Origin: Patescibacteria group bacterium | Lineage (GTDB): Bacteria > Patescibacteriota > Patescibacteriia > JAHIZJ01 | DNA: 64,000 nt | NCBI GenBank assembly: GCA_041661625.1 | Contig: JBAZUB010000001.1 | Location: forward strand, 633,187 to 697,186 | Direction: 5' to 3' | Part shown: positions 32,784-40,877 of the stretch, one piece after another | Numbering within the stretch: the stretch's first letter is position 1 | How the letters are laid out: every line of letters starts with the position of its first letter | Made by a program: the position numbers and the translations under genes | The notes under the pieces: model-generated | What the model was told of the DNA's origin: nothing | Seen by the model: only the letters and a program-made list of their open reading frames with translations | Database searches by the model: none

Positions 32784-34310
32784 ATGTCAGCATTAACAAC
32801 GGTACTCTGGCTGGTCGCCGGACTGGTGGTGGGCGGCTTGGTTGGGTTTGTCATTCACAAATTAGTTGCATCAAAGAGAGTCGAATCGGCCGAATCCAAA
32901 GCCCAAGAATTAGTTAAGCAGGCCAGCAACAAGCAGAAGGAGATCCTGCTCAGCGCGAAAGACAAGGCGCTCCAAATCATTGAGGAAGCCAAGAACGAGG
33001 AGCAAAGACAGCAACAGGAAGTGCGCCGACTCCAAGAACGCTTGGAAAAACGGGAGGGACTCTTCGACCAGAAGTTGCTTGAGCTGGAAACGCGCCAGCA
33101 GCGTTTATTCGACAAGGCTCAGCGTCTGGAAGGATTGAAGAAAGAAATCGAAAGCATCAGGGCCGACCAGTTAGCTCAGTTAGAAAAAATATCGGGACTT
33201 ACTCAGCTCCAGGCCAAAGAGCGGATTTTGGAAACCACCGAACATGGCATGAAGGATGAGCTGCTGCAGCGAATCCGAAAACTCAAACAGTACGGCTCGG
33301 AAGAGATGGAAAAGGAATCCAAGAAACTGCTCAGCGTCGTGATCCAGCGTTATGCCGGATCGCATTCTACCGAAACCACCACTACGACCGTCGCCCTGCC
33401 ATCCGATGAAATGAAGGGGCGGATCATCGGCCGCGAGGGCCGGAACATCAAAGTAATCGAGCAGCTAACCGGCGTTGAAATAGTCATTGACGATACCCCC
33501 GAAGCCATCCTCATCTCCGGATTCAGCCCGATCCGCCGGCATCTGGCCAAACGTGCCTTGGAAAAATTAATCCAAGACGGACGCATTCACCCAGCTCGAA
33601 TCGAGGAATGTGTCGAGCTGGCCAAGAAGGAGCTGGCAAAAGATATCAAGGAGGCCGGCGAAGAGGCTTCCTATGAACTAGGCGTGGCCGGCCTGGACCC
33701 GCGTATTACCCAATTGCTCGGCCGCCTGAAATACCGCACCAGTTATGGCCAGAACGTATTGAAACATTCCGTTGAGGTTGGCCACCTGTCGGGCATGCTC
33801 GCCGCCGAGTTGGGCGCCAACGTGTCGATATGTAAAAAAGGCGGCCTGCTCCATGATATCGGCAAGGCAATCGATCATGAGGTTCAGGGCACCCATCCGC
33901 AACTCGGCTATGAGATAATGAAGAAATATGGCCTGCCCGAGGAAGTAGCCTACATGTCCATTGCCCACCACGAAGATTCGCCGCACACTTTGGAAGGGAT
34001 CGTAGTCAAAGTGGCCGATGCCATTTCCGGCGCCCGATTCGGGGCTCGGAAAGAGTCCTATGAAAACTATATCCAGCGCCTGACCGAACTTGAAGAACTG
34101 GCTAATTCCTTCCCCGGCGTGGAAAAAACCTACGCCATTCAAGCCGGCCGGGAGATTCGCGTGTTTGTCCGGCCCGAAGAAATCGATGATCTCAAGGCCG
34201 AAAACCTAGCCCGTGAAATCGCCGGCAAGATTGAAGAGGATCTGCATTACCCCGGTGAAATCAAGGTCAATCTGATCCGTGAAAAACGCGTCATCGAATA
34301 TGCCCGCTAG
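32784..34310 (+). CDS. rny: ribonuclease Y
   Basis: A membrane-anchored endoribonuclease that starts mRNA decay. It has an N-terminal transmembrane helix (about 5-25), a long coiled coil (about 30-190), a KH domain with 'GRIIGREGRNIKVIEQLTG' near 215, and an HD domain with 'GLLHDIGKAID' near 360 and 'SIAHHEDSPHTLEG' near 395. 508 residues is typical. The 5' leader contains a GGCGC-TTCG-GCGCC tetraloop hairpin near 32738. The neighbouring ymdB overlaps its end, an arrangement known from Firmicutes. Confidence 0.96.
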   Translation: MSALTTVLWLVAGLVVGGLVGFVIHKLVASKRVESAESKAQELVKQASNKQKEILLSAKDKALQIIEEAKNEEQRQQQEVRRLQERLEKREGLFDQKLLELETRQQRLFDKAQRLEGLKKEIESIRADQLAQLEKISGLTQLQAKERILETTEHGMKDELLQRIRKLKQYGSEEMEKESKKLLSVVIQRYAGSHSTETTTTTVALPSDEMKGRIIGREGRNIKVIEQLTGVEIVIDDTPEAILISGFSPIRRHLAKRALEKLIQDGRIHPARIEECVELAKKELAKDIKEAGEEASYELGVAGLDPRITQLLGRLKYRTSYGQNVLKHSVEVGHLSGMLAAELGANVSICKKGGLLHDIGKAIDHEVQGTHPQLGYEIMKKYGLPEEVAYMSIAHHEDSPHTLEGIVVKVADAISGARFGARKESYENYIQRLTELEELANSFPGVEKTYAIQAGREIRVFVRPEEIDDLKAENLAREIAGKIEEDLHYPGEIKVNLIREKRVIEYAR

Positions 34311-35112
34311 AAAGCCTATCACTGTTCTAATCTTCGGTGATGTGGTCGGGCGCGCCGGCCGCAACGCCCTGAAAGAGGTGCTGCCAAAGTGGCGCAAGAA
34401 GTATTCGCCGCATTTGGTCATTGCCAATGCCGAAAACCTGGCGCATGGCAGCGGGGTAACTCCGTCCACGCTCGAAGAGGCGCGCGCCGCCGGTGTCGAC
34501 TTCTTCACCTCAGGCAATCACATCTTCAAGCGCAAAGACGCCCTGCCGCTGCTGACCCAGCGGGAACCGATATTGATTCGTCCGGCCAACTATCCGCCGG
34601 AAACACCGGGCGTCGGTCATCGTCTATTGTCTGTCGGAACCTTAAACATTCTGGTGATAAACTTGATTGGCCGAGTATTCTTCAATGAAGACTTCGAGGA
34701 TCCCTTTCGCGAGTTTGACCGGATCCTAAAGCAATACCGTAATCAGAAAGTGAACGCCGTGGTGGTCGACGCCCACACCGAAGCCACCTCCGAAGCCAGC
34801 GCCCTGGGGTGGTATCTCGACGGACGCGCTGCCGTGGTTTACGGCACTCACACCCACATACCGACGGCTGATGCCAAAGTATTGCCAAAGGGAGCCGCCT
34901 ATATTACCGATGTCGGGATGACGGGCTTGCGCGATACGGTGCTGGGCGTGGACAAGGACGTGATAATCAGACGTTTTCTGACGCAAACCCCGGTTGGGTT
35001 TATCATTCCAGAGTCAGGCCCGGCCGTGATCAATGCGCTGGTGGTGAATATAAATCCAAATACCGGCCAGGCGATCGATGTTGCCCTGGCGCAGGAAGAG
35101 ATAATCGTTTAG
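34300..35112 (+). CDS. ymdB: YmdB-family metallophosphoesterase
   Basis: A dinuclear-metal phosphoesterase of about 270 residues, a family that hydrolyses 2',3'-cyclic nucleotides. 'LIFGDVVGRAGRNAL' near residue 9, 'IANAENLAHGSGVTP', 'FFTSGNHIFKRKD', 'VDAHTEATSEASALGWYLDG' and 'GTHTHIPTAD' provide the metal ligands. The ATG at 34300 overlaps rny by 11 bp; an upstream in-frame start at 34279 also exists. Confidence 0.93.
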   Translation: MPARKPITVLIFGDVVGRAGRNALKEVLPKWRKKYSPHLVIANAENLAHGSGVTPSTLEEARAAGVDFFTSGNHIFKRKDALPLLTQREPILIRPANYPPETPGVGHRLLSVGTLNILVINLIGRVFFNEDFEDPFREFDRILKQYRNQKVNAVVVDAHTEATSEASALGWYLDGRAAVVYGTHTHIPTADAKVLPKGAAYITDVGMTGLRDTVLGVDKDVIIRRFLTQTPVGFIIPESGPAVINALVVNINPNTGQAIDVALAQEEIIV

Positions 35113-35137
35113 ACAGTTACGAAGGGAGGTGACCACT

Positions 35138-35464
35138 ATGAACAAAGCTGAACTAATGGAAACCTTGGCCGCTAAGGCTGGGGTGACAAAAAAACAAGCC
35201 GAGGACGTGATGCAAGCGTTTGAAAATCTAGTGATAGAACGTTTGCGTGCCGGATCGGAAGTTACGCTGACTGGCTTCGGAACCTTTTTAGCCCGGGTGC
35301 GCGAGTCCCGCATGGGCGTCAATCCGCAGAATCCAAGCGAACGTATCCGAATCCCAACTGTCACCGTACCGAAGTTCAAGTCTGGCAAGGCGCTCAAGGA
35401 TGGCCTGAAGACTCATGCCGAACCCACCACGACAGCGACTCCCGAGAAACCCAGTGGCGACTAG
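35138..35464 (+). CDS. hup: HU/IHF-family DNA-binding protein
   Basis: A 108-residue nucleoid protein. 'MNKAELMETLAAKAGVTKKQ' forms the dimerising helices, 'VTLTGFGTFLARVRESRMG' and 'NPSERIRIPTVTVPKFKSGK' the beta-arm and saddle. A 15-residue Thr/Pro/Glu tail extends the usual length. The start is set by GAAGGGAGGTGACC just upstream. Two hairpins (35485-35545) follow the gene. Confidence 0.95.
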   Translation: MNKAELMETLAAKAGVTKKQAEDVMQAFENLVIERLRAGSEVTLTGFGTFLARVRESRMGVNPQNPSERIRIPTVTVPKFKSGKALKDGLKTHAEPTTTATPEKPSGD

Positions 35465-35484
35465 CCCAGTGCTGACTAGGTAAC

Positions 35485-35548
35485 CAAGCCCCATCAAATT
35501 GAGCGGGGTTGGCGAGGTCTCGCAATCTATCTAAATTGCGAGGATGAT
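35485..35548 (+). terminator. two successive hairpins after the HU gene
   Basis: CCAAGCCCC pairs with GGGGTTGG, then CTCGCAAT pairs with ATTGCGAG. Neither has a long U-tract, so terminator function is tentative. Confidence 0.45.
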
Positions 35549-35641
35549 ATTAGCGCGCTTTTATCGCCAACCGCCCGTGGGGTAAAATACCACAATCAAC
35601 CCATACAAAATCACGCGCAACTACGATCCCACATTAATGAC

Positions 35642-35664
35642 GCGCCCATAGCTCAGCTGGATAG
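35642..35664 (+). pseudogene. 5' tRNA fragment enclosing tRNA-Arg(UCG)
   Basis: GCGCCCA followed by a D-arm (GCTCAGCTGGATAG) stops there. Its acceptor strand is fully complementary (7/7) to TGGGCGC at 35810-35816, on the far side of the intact tRNA-Arg. Confidence 0.6.
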
Positions 35665-35689
35665 CCCCGTACCAGTGGTGCCCTCACTT

Positions 35690-35766
35690 GCCCTCATAGC
35701 TCAATTGGATAGAGCGCTTGGCTTCGGACCAAGAGGTTGTAGGTTCAAGTCCTGCTGAGGGCACCA
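35690..35766 (+). tRNA. tRNA-Arg(TCG)
   Basis: A complete cloverleaf: acceptor GCCCTCA/TGAGGGC, D-arm GCTC/GAGC, anticodon stem CTTGG/CCAAG with loop CTTCGGA (anticodon TCG), T-arm GTAGG TTCAAGT CCTGC, and encoded CCA. An upstream sequence TGGTGCCCTCA (35676-35686) can pair with its 3' end and CCA as an alternative 11-bp helix. Confidence 0.95.
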
Positions 35767-35820
35767 GCGGTTCAGGGTCGGACCAGAAGGTCGGGAGTTC
35801 GAATCTCTCTGGGCGCACCA
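35767..35820 (+). pseudogene. 3' tRNA fragment enclosing tRNA-Arg(UCG)
   Basis: This segment ends like an arginine tRNA (variable AGGTC, T-arm GGGAG TTCGAAT CTCTC, acceptor TGGGCGC, ACCA). The anticodon part (GGTTCAGGGTCGGACC) is irregular. Together with the 5' fragment at 35642 it would make a tRNA split by about 100 bp. Confidence 0.6.
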
Positions 35821-35865
35821 TTAGTGCTGGATTTAATATAAAAGTTTAACTGGGTCACATACAAA

Positions 35866-35900
35866 AGGCCGGATCAGCCCAGTTGGGTGGTCCGGCTTTG
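35866..35900 (+). terminator. hairpin terminator after the tRNA-Arg locus
   Basis: GCCGGATC and GGTCCGGC pair around a 14-nt loop and are followed by TTTGTT. Confidence 0.6.
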
Positions 35901-35922
35901 TTGGCTGCCCCCGGACAAATCG

Positions 35923-35951
35923 TTGTCCACTGCAACAAATGGCTGTATACT
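35923..35951 (+). promoter_or_regulatory. promoter of a short transcript with tiny ORFs
   Basis: TTGTCC, 17 bp, TATACT. The transcript would run to the terminator at 36172-36203, about 240 nt. Confidence 0.6.
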
Positions 35952-36032
35952 TTAATCAGTGGCACGGTAGAATTATACGCAGCTGCCGGGCGCCACTCGA
36001 CATGGACTTTCCCGAAGGGAGGATAACGGCAA

Positions 36033-36098
36033 ATGTACCAACCCTACATCTCGCATCCGCTGGCGCCGGCCAGTACGTTCCCCTCGGGAGGGAGGTGA
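36033..36098 (+). CDS. possible 21-residue peptide
   Basis: GAAGGGAGGATAACGGCAA precedes an ATG opening MYQPYISHPLAPASTFPSGG plus one residue. Its last codons overlap GGAGGTGATCC (36091-36101), an 11-base complement of the universal 16S rRNA 3' tail. The short length makes coding uncertain; the transcript may act as RNA. Confidence 0.35.
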   Translation: MYQPYISHPLAPASTFPSGGR

Positions 36099-36171
36099 TC
36101 CAAAACCTAGCGCGATTCTAGAGGGGATCGCGTGAGTTACGACGAAGTCAACAATCATTCGTGGTTTACCC

Positions 36172-36203
36172 GCGGTGGCTCAGTCTGGCCACCGCCTTTC
36201 TTT
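36172..36203 (+). terminator. terminator of the short transcript
   Basis: GCGGTGG and CCACCGC pair and are followed by CTTTCTTT. Confidence 0.75.
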
Positions 36204-36251
36204 ACCACTTGATAAATTATAAACATTCATATATACTCACTCCGAGTTTTT

Positions 36252-36265
36252 GCGGGCGCATAGCT
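36252..36265 (+). pseudogene. 5' end duplicate of tRNA-Lys
   Basis: GCGGGCGCATAGCT is identical to the first bases of the intact tRNA-Lys locus at 36366-36379, then diverges into a GC-rich spacer. Confidence 0.45.
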
Positions 36266-36367
36266 TCCACCTACGCTACTCATTGCATCCGAGCTTCGGT
36301 GGGCAGGCAGCTGGAACATTATCCAGGGCTTGCCCCACGAAGTTCCGATGGAATCGGAACGCAGTGC

Positions 36368-36443
36368 GGGCGCATAGCTCAGTTGGTAGAGCAGTTGCCT
36401 CTTAAGCAAACGGTCGGGGGTTCGAATCCCTCTGCGCCCACCA
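36368..36443 (+). tRNA. tRNA-Lys(CTT)
   Basis: A complete cloverleaf with acceptor GGGCGCA/TGCGCCC, D-arm GCTC/GAGC, anticodon loop CTCTTAA (anticodon CTT), T-loop TTCGAAT and encoded CCA. Its last 12 bases are the start of a 48-bp direct repeat. Confidence 0.94.
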
Positions 36444-36479
36444 GACTACGCTCAGAGACTGAGCTTCGTCTGGTAGGAT
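36432..36479 (+). repeat. 48-bp direct repeat, left copy (covers tRNA-Lys 3' end)
   Basis: It runs from CTGCGCCCACCA of tRNA-Lys through the hairpin CCAGAC...GCTCAG/CTGAGC...GTCTGG to GGAT. An identical 48-bp copy lies at 36814-36861, 382 bp away. Confidence 0.9.
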
Positions 36480-36519
36480 CCGATAGCAAAGTACGGTTGG
36501 GAGAGTTGGGGTAATATGT

Positions 36520-36765
36520 ATGTGGTATATCTATGCACTTCACTGTAATGATGGTACTTTGTATGTCGGATCAACGAATAGCATAAAAAGACGCTGGTTT
36601 GAGCATCAGGATGGTCAATCACGTTCAACGCGATATAAACGACCTCTACGCCTTGTGTGGTATATGGCCGTGCAATACGAATTTCAAGCACGCCATTTAG
36701 AAAAGTACTTCAAGGTTGGTTCAGGTAAAGCAATTTTGAAAAAGCGCTTTATCATGAATGGATAG
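36520..36765 (+). CDS. GIY-YIG nuclease-superfamily protein
   Basis: An 81-residue single-domain GIY-YIG protein. 'WYIYALHCNDGTLYVGSTN' carries the two Tyr-containing motifs, 'IKRRWFEHQ' the Arg and His, and 'YEFQARHLEKYFKV' the metal-binding Glu. Such UPF0213/YhbQ-like proteins have been linked to DNA processing. It is the only gene between two 48-bp direct repeats beginning in the 3' end of tRNA-Lys, which suggests a mobile unit. Confidence 0.88.
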   Translation: MWYIYALHCNDGTLYVGSTNSIKRRWFEHQDGQSRSTRYKRPLRLVWYMAVQYEFQARHLEKYFKVGSGKAILKKRFIMNG

Positions 36766-36813
36766 GATTTATTCTAGGCCTGTTCGAGCTGACGAAGCTC
36801 TTGCGCAATCAGC

Positions 36814-36861
36814 CTGCGCCCACCAGACTACGCTCAGAGACTGAGCTTCGTCTGGTAGGAT
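36814..36861 (+). repeat. 48-bp direct repeat, right copy
   Basis: It is identical over 48 bp to 36432-36479, including a copy of the tRNA-Lys 3' end with CCA. The two copies bracket the GIY-YIG gene like attachment-site duplicates. Confidence 0.9.
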
Positions 36862-36890
36862 TCTAGTAATAAAATTCGGCCCATAGACAA

Positions 36891-37544
36891 ATGTCCACCG
36901 TCGCGTTTTCTGACAGCCACCTGATCGCTAAATTCGACCCGGCGAAATATTTTTATTTACAAAACATCATCGAACCAGCCGATCGTGTGATTATCAACGG
37001 TGACTTTTGGGATGGATATATGACCAGTTTTACCGACCTGCTCAATAGCGAATGGTCGAAGCTGTTGGAAATCTTAAGCGGCAAGAAAACTTACTACGTG
37101 TGCGGCAATCACGACACGGCAGCGTTGCATGACCGGCGTACCAATCAATTTGCTCAATGGTGCGGCGAGGTGCTCGAGCTGATGATAAATGGACAAAAGT
37201 ATCGCTTCGAGCACGGACACCGGATTGCGCCGACCATGGACCAAATATACCCCAGCCTATTTCAGCGCAAATGGGTAGCAAAAACTGCCGCTGGTTTTGA
37301 ACACGCTGGCGCTTGGATGCTGGGACAGAAGTTTTTTATTATTAACCAGCCCAAGAATACCGAAATTAAACGGTGGCAGCGGCAAAATATTGCCCCCGAT
37401 CAGATACTGATATGCGGACACAGTCATTGGCCGGAGAGCAATGAGTCGGAACGATTCTATAACACTGGCTATATCCGACATCGTTTTGCTCACCACCTGG
37501 TTATCGATAATGGGCAACATAACCTGATTAGTGGGCGCTATTAA
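36891..37544 (+). CDS. calcineurin-like metallophosphoesterase
   Basis: A 217-residue phosphoesterase with all five metal-binding blocks: 'AFSDSHLIAKFD', 'INGDFWDGY', 'YVCGNHDTAALHD', 'FEHGHRI' and 'ICGHSHWPE'. Spacing resembles UDP-2,3-diacylglucosamine hydrolases and their uncharacterised relatives; the substrate is unknown here, and no lipid A genes are present. Confidence 0.87.
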   Translation: MSTVAFSDSHLIAKFDPAKYFYLQNIIEPADRVIINGDFWDGYMTSFTDLLNSEWSKLLEILSGKKTYYVCGNHDTAALHDRRTNQFAQWCGEVLELMINGQKYRFEHGHRIAPTMDQIYPSLFQRKWVAKTAAGFEHAGAWMLGQKFFIINQPKNTEIKRWQRQNIAPDQILICGHSHWPESNESERFYNTGYIRHRFAHHLVIDNGQHNLISGRY

Positions 37545-37555
37545 ATACTCCTGTA

Positions 37556-37586
37556 AAATATAAAACTTCGCCGGTTATCAGCGAAG
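37556..37586 (-). terminator. terminator of the 168-aa orphan gene
   Basis: CTTCGC and GCGAAG pair, followed on the minus strand by TTTTATATTTT. Confidence 0.75.
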
Positions 37587-37597
37587 CTTGCCCTCCA

Positions 37598-38104
37598 TCA
37601 GGTGGTCGGATCATCCATCAGGTTGAATATCCGATAGTCGGCCATCCTGTTCTCACCATTCAGCCAAATGCGAATCACGGTCGTCTGACTCGAATGATCC
37701 AGACCCAGGACCCCCTTGGTGGTACCGCGACTGGTCACCACCACGCTGCCGTCGGGTAGGCCGTTGAGCAGAGCCCATACGCCCACACTCCGATCCTCCG
37801 GACTGGCGTACTCATGGCGTGAGATGATCGTGCCGTGTCCAAGCACGACTTTTTCCGTGCCAGCGCCGCGCCGAAACTTTTCCGGCGTACCGATAGTCGG
37901 CGTCCAGTACGTGGGGGTCAGGCCAAGCGCCTTGGCCAGATCTTCATGACGCTGCCCCGTGCCACAGATGACCGCGGGTGGCTTCGGGGGCAACAAGTCG
38001 GCTGTTGCGACAGCCTCCTCCCTGGCCGGCACGGTTAAGCCGGGATTTGGCCCCTCTGCCACACCGCCGCCTACGACCAGATAAACACTCCTCGATTCAG
38101 CCAT
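37598..38104 (-). CDS. hypothetical protein, 168 aa
   Basis: I do not recognise this GC-rich orphan. 'SVYLVVGGGVAEG', 'AVICGTGQRHEDLAKALGL' and 'VVLGHGTIISRHEY' hint at a Rossmann-like alpha/beta fold, possibly phosphatase-like, but no catalytic set is certain. AAAGGAGG lies 8 nt before the ATG at 38104. It carries its own promoter, a CCCAGACC/GTCTGGG leader hairpin and a terminator. Confidence 0.7.
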   Translation of the reverse strand: MAESRSVYLVVGGGVAEGPNPGLTVPAREEAVATADLLPPKPPAVICGTGQRHEDLAKALGLTPTYWTPTIGTPEKFRRGAGTEKVVLGHGTIISRHEYASPEDRSVGVWALLNGLPDGSVVVTSRGTTKGVLGLDHSSQTTVIRIWLNGENRMADYRIFNLMDDPTT

Positions 38105-38158
38105 CAGAGCGCCTCCTTTGTCCGTACTCACACCCCAGACAGTATTAGGTCTGGGACA

Positions 38159-38187
38159 ATCTTGCCCAAATATTATAGTTTTGTCAA
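38159..38187 (-). promoter_or_regulatory. promoter of the 168-aa orphan gene
   Basis: TTGACA, 17 bp, CAAGAT on the minus strand, followed directly by a 7-bp leader hairpin and the SD. The -10 is weak. Confidence 0.5.
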
Positions 38188-38207
38188 CACCTCAAAATCC
38201 TGCATGT

Positions 38208-38236
38208 AAAACCAGCCCAGCCCCTGATGGGGCTGG
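38208..38236 (-). terminator. terminator of pilT
   Basis: CAGCCCC and GGGGCTG pair around TGAT; on the minus strand GGCTGGTTTT follows. Confidence 0.65.
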
Positions 38237-38268
38237 ATGGATATTATAATGTTTTGGTCTTATTATCG

Positions 38269-39354
38269 TTACTTCAGGGTTTCAGGATCAGTCATATATG
38301 TCAGCGCCGTTTCTCTGGAGATATAGCCCTTGTCGTATAGGTGTCGGATATCTTGATCCATTGTTTGCATGCCATAGTCTGAGCTGGTTTGAATTACGGC
38401 TTTGATCTGGGCAATCTTATTTTCCCGGATCAGGTTGGCCACTGCCGGTGTATTGATCAGTATTTCACGCGCCGCTACCCGGCCAGCCGACACCGGACCA
38501 TGAGCGGCCGATGACTTGGCTTTTTGTTCCTGCGTGGTGGGTAAGAGCTGTTGGGATATGATGCCTCTCAAGAATAATGATAACTGCAGACGCACTTGGG
38601 CTTGCTGGTTGGGTGGAAACACGTCGATAATACGGTCGACGGTCTGGGCAGCATTGTAGGTATGCAATGTGGCCAGCACCAAGTGGCCGGTTTCAGCCAG
38701 GGTAATAGTTGCGGCAATCGTTTCTAGGTCGCGCATTTCGCCCACCAGTATCACGTTCGGATCCTGCCGCACGACGTGCTTCAGCGCCTGTTGGAAAGAA
38801 AGCGTGTCGGTACCTAGCTGGCGCTGTCTGATGATGCTTTCTTTGGGTGCGTAGACGAACTCGATTGGGTCTTCCAGCGTAATAATATTGCAGCGCCGCT
38901 CACTATTGATCAGGTTGATCATCGCGGCTAGCGTGGTTGACTTGCCACACCCGGTCGGTCCGGTCATTAGGATTAAACCCTGCTTCAGTCGCACCAGCTC
39001 ATAGACCACCTCCGGCAGCATGATTTCTTCCATAGTTGGAGCGGTGTTTGAGATCACCCGAGCCACCACGCTCAGCTGGTCTTTTTCCCAATGGATATTA
39101 ACCCGGAACCGGGACAAGTCTTTGATTTCATGAGAAATATCCAGCTCCCGATCGCGCACTAGCGCATCCTTGAGGTGGGCATCCAGCATGGCAAAAATCA
39201 TGTCTTTCATTACAGCCGCACTGATGGCTGGCTCATCCGCCATTTCAATTAACTCGCCGTCAATCCGAAGCATCGGCACCATGTCCACCACCAAGTGGAG
39301 GTCGGATGCGCCCTTATTTACCGCTACCTTTAGAAGATCGTCGATTGTTTTCAT
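38269..39354 (-). CDS. pilT: type IV pilus retraction ATPase PilT
   Basis: A hexameric secretion-type ATPase that depolymerises pilin. It has an N-terminal PAS-like region ('ASDLHLVVDMVPMLRIDGEL'), Walker A 'GPTGCGKSTTLAAMI' near 130, the Asp box 'LEDPIEFVY', Walker B 'VILVGEMRDLETI', the His box 'TGHLVLATLHTYNAAQTVDR' (cut here), and a C-terminal domain. 361 residues is standard. pilB lies 10 kb away on the same strand, so a working pilus system is likely encoded in the genome. Confidence 0.95.
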   Translation of the reverse strand: MKTIDDLLKVAVNKGASDLHLVVDMVPMLRIDGELIEMADEPAISAAVMKDMIFAMLDAHLKDALVRDRELDISHEIKDLSRFRVNIHWEKDQLSVVARVISNTAPTMEEIMLPEVVYELVRLKQGLILMTGPTGCGKSTTLAAMINLINSERRCNIITLEDPIEFVYAPKESIIRQRQLGTDTLSFQQALKHVVRQDPNVILVGEMRDLETIAATITLAETGHLVLATLHTYNAAQTVDRIIDVFPPNQQAQVRLQLSLFLRGIISQQLLPTTQEQKAKSSAAHGPVSAGRVAAREILINTPAVANLIRENKIAQIKAVIQTSSDYGMQTMDQDIRHLYDKGYISRETALTYMTDPETLK

Positions 39355-39480
39355 AACAAATAAAAAAGCTAGATTGCTCTAACTCTGATTAATGCTAACA
39401 TGTAATTCGGTCTCATTCGTTTTGGTTGGTCTTTTTGTTTTTCTAAAGTAATAATATCACATTTATCAATATTTGTCAAC

Positions 39481-40011
39481 TTAACCAGATAGCAGTTTTA
39501 GATAATCCAGCGCCAGATAACCCGTCTCAACGTCGGTTAGCCGGCCGGAACGAAGATGCTGACGCAGTTTGTTTAGCGGCATCAATCGAACCCGGCAATT
39601 TTCCAATTCGTCCGGATGCGGTTCCGCCACTTTCACGGCATCGGTTATCACAAAATGATAGCGGATCTTGCGTGACCAGGCGTCGTCATTGGTGGCCACA
39701 ATAAAATGCGCGTTACCCCGATAACCGGTTTCTTCCAATATTTCCCGCGCCACCGCTTGCTTGGGTGTTTCGCCAGCCTCAATCTTACCGCCCGGTAATT
39801 CGAGAAAAACCCGGTCTGGCCCGGGGCGGTATTGCTGCGCTAATACTACTTGCTTATCTTTTGTCACCACCAGCGCGCATACGATCCGGCCGCTGTTATT
39901 CAAATAAAAACTATCGCGTCGACCATTCGGCAATTCATACCGTACTTTAACCATAGTACGAAATCGGTTTATGCGTACGGTTTTCTCGGATATTTTTCGC
40001 CATTTTTTCAT
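39481..40011 (-). CDS. NUDIX hydrolase, ADP-ribose pyrophosphatase-like
   Basis: A 176-residue NUDIX protein. The box 'GGKIEAGETPKQAVAREILE' followed by ETGY matches GX5EX7REUXEEXGU exactly. 'ELPNGRRDSFYL' and 'VLAQQYRPGPDRVFLELPGG' upstream match the ADP-ribose pyrophosphatase subgroup. It likely cleans up ADP-ribose or related nucleoside diphosphate derivatives. Confidence 0.9.
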   Translation of the reverse strand: MKKWRKISEKTVRINRFRTMVKVRYELPNGRRDSFYLNNSGRIVCALVVTKDKQVVLAQQYRPGPDRVFLELPGGKIEAGETPKQAVAREILEETGYRGNAHFIVATNDDAWSRKIRYHFVITDAVKVAEPHPDELENCRVRLMPLNKLRQHLRSGRLTDVETGYLALDYLKLLSG

Positions 40012-40086
40012 CTACTTCTAAGCGCTTATTATTAACACTGCCTAAGTATACAATAAACAGTCGCCGGTTGACTATTTCACCGCGTA

Positions 40087-40115
40087 TTGACTGAATTATA
40101 AGTCTGGATTATATT
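40087..40115 (+). promoter_or_regulatory. promoter of the secreted orphan gene
   Basis: TTGACT, 17 bp, TATATT. The transcript would begin with a GAAGC-GTT-GCTTC hairpin. Confidence 0.7.
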
Positions 40116-40206
40116 TATCTCGAAGCGTTGCTTCAGGCGTTCCGGCGAATGTCGGTGCGTTTCACAGGTTGTGTGTCGAGTGAGTCTCACGGAAAGGAGA
40201 CCCTCT

Positions 40207-40761
40207 ATGCAGAGACGATGGCTCTGGTTACTTTCGGTGTTCGTGATCTTCGGTGCAATGAGCTCCTTGGCTACCGCGGCTACCGCCAGCGTAAGCGTCC
40301 TTCACGACGGCGCAGCGGTAATGACCGAAGAGAGCAGCTTCACCGAGACCAACTCCAAGACGGAGATCGCGCAGGTCAAGACGGCGAACGCTGCCGACGA
40401 GGACGGCGCCCGCATCGGCTACATGACACAGCCGATCGACGGCGAGATGAAGCAGGCGGCGACGGCGGTCGGCGAAGTGACGACCGACGGCGCGGCGAAC
40501 TATTACCCGGCTACAGCGACCACCGAGAAGAGCCCGGTCGATGCGGCCCGGAGTGTTTCCGTCAACCAGCAATCGCTGAACCCGACGAACCCGCAAGACG
40601 CGGCCGTCAACTTCGTCCAGTCGGAGGTCTGGGCTCCCAACGACATTGCCGGTGAGGACACCACGCCGGCTGTGGTCATCCAGGGCAAGACCTACCCGAT
40701 TGGTCGCGAGGTCGCAGTCGTCATCAAGTGGACGACGCCGACTGCCTGGACCAACGCCTAG
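40207..40761 (+). CDS. secreted hypothetical protein, 184 aa
   Basis: A signal peptide (MQRRWLWLLSVFVIFGAMSS then LATAATA) precedes a 160-residue Thr/Ala/Val-rich domain of unknown family, ending 'VAVVIKWTTPTAWTNA'. The start is fixed by GAAAGGAG 8 nt upstream. Codon use is GC-rich. It has its own promoter, leader hairpin and terminator. It may be an extracytoplasmic or surface protein. Confidence 0.7.
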   Translation: MQRRWLWLLSVFVIFGAMSSLATAATASVSVLHDGAAVMTEESSFTETNSKTEIAQVKTANAADEDGARIGYMTQPIDGEMKQAATAVGEVTTDGAANYYPATATTEKSPVDAARSVSVNQQSLNPTNPQDAAVNFVQSEVWAPNDIAGEDTTPAVVIQGKTYPIGREVAVVIKWTTPTAWTNA

Positions 40762-40810
40762 AGCTAGCGTACACCGCACAGCCCGGCAGTAGGTTCCAGA
40801 CCAGGCATCA

Positions 40811-40846
40811 CCCCAGTGCGCACCGCGCCCTGGGGCTTTCTATTTG
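40811..40846 (+). terminator. terminator of the secreted orphan gene
   Basis: CCCCAG and CTGGGG pair around a GC-rich loop, followed by CTTTCTATTT. Confidence 0.8.
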
Positions 40847-40877
40847 AAATGCTACTCGGTGATGGGACAGCGTCTAA

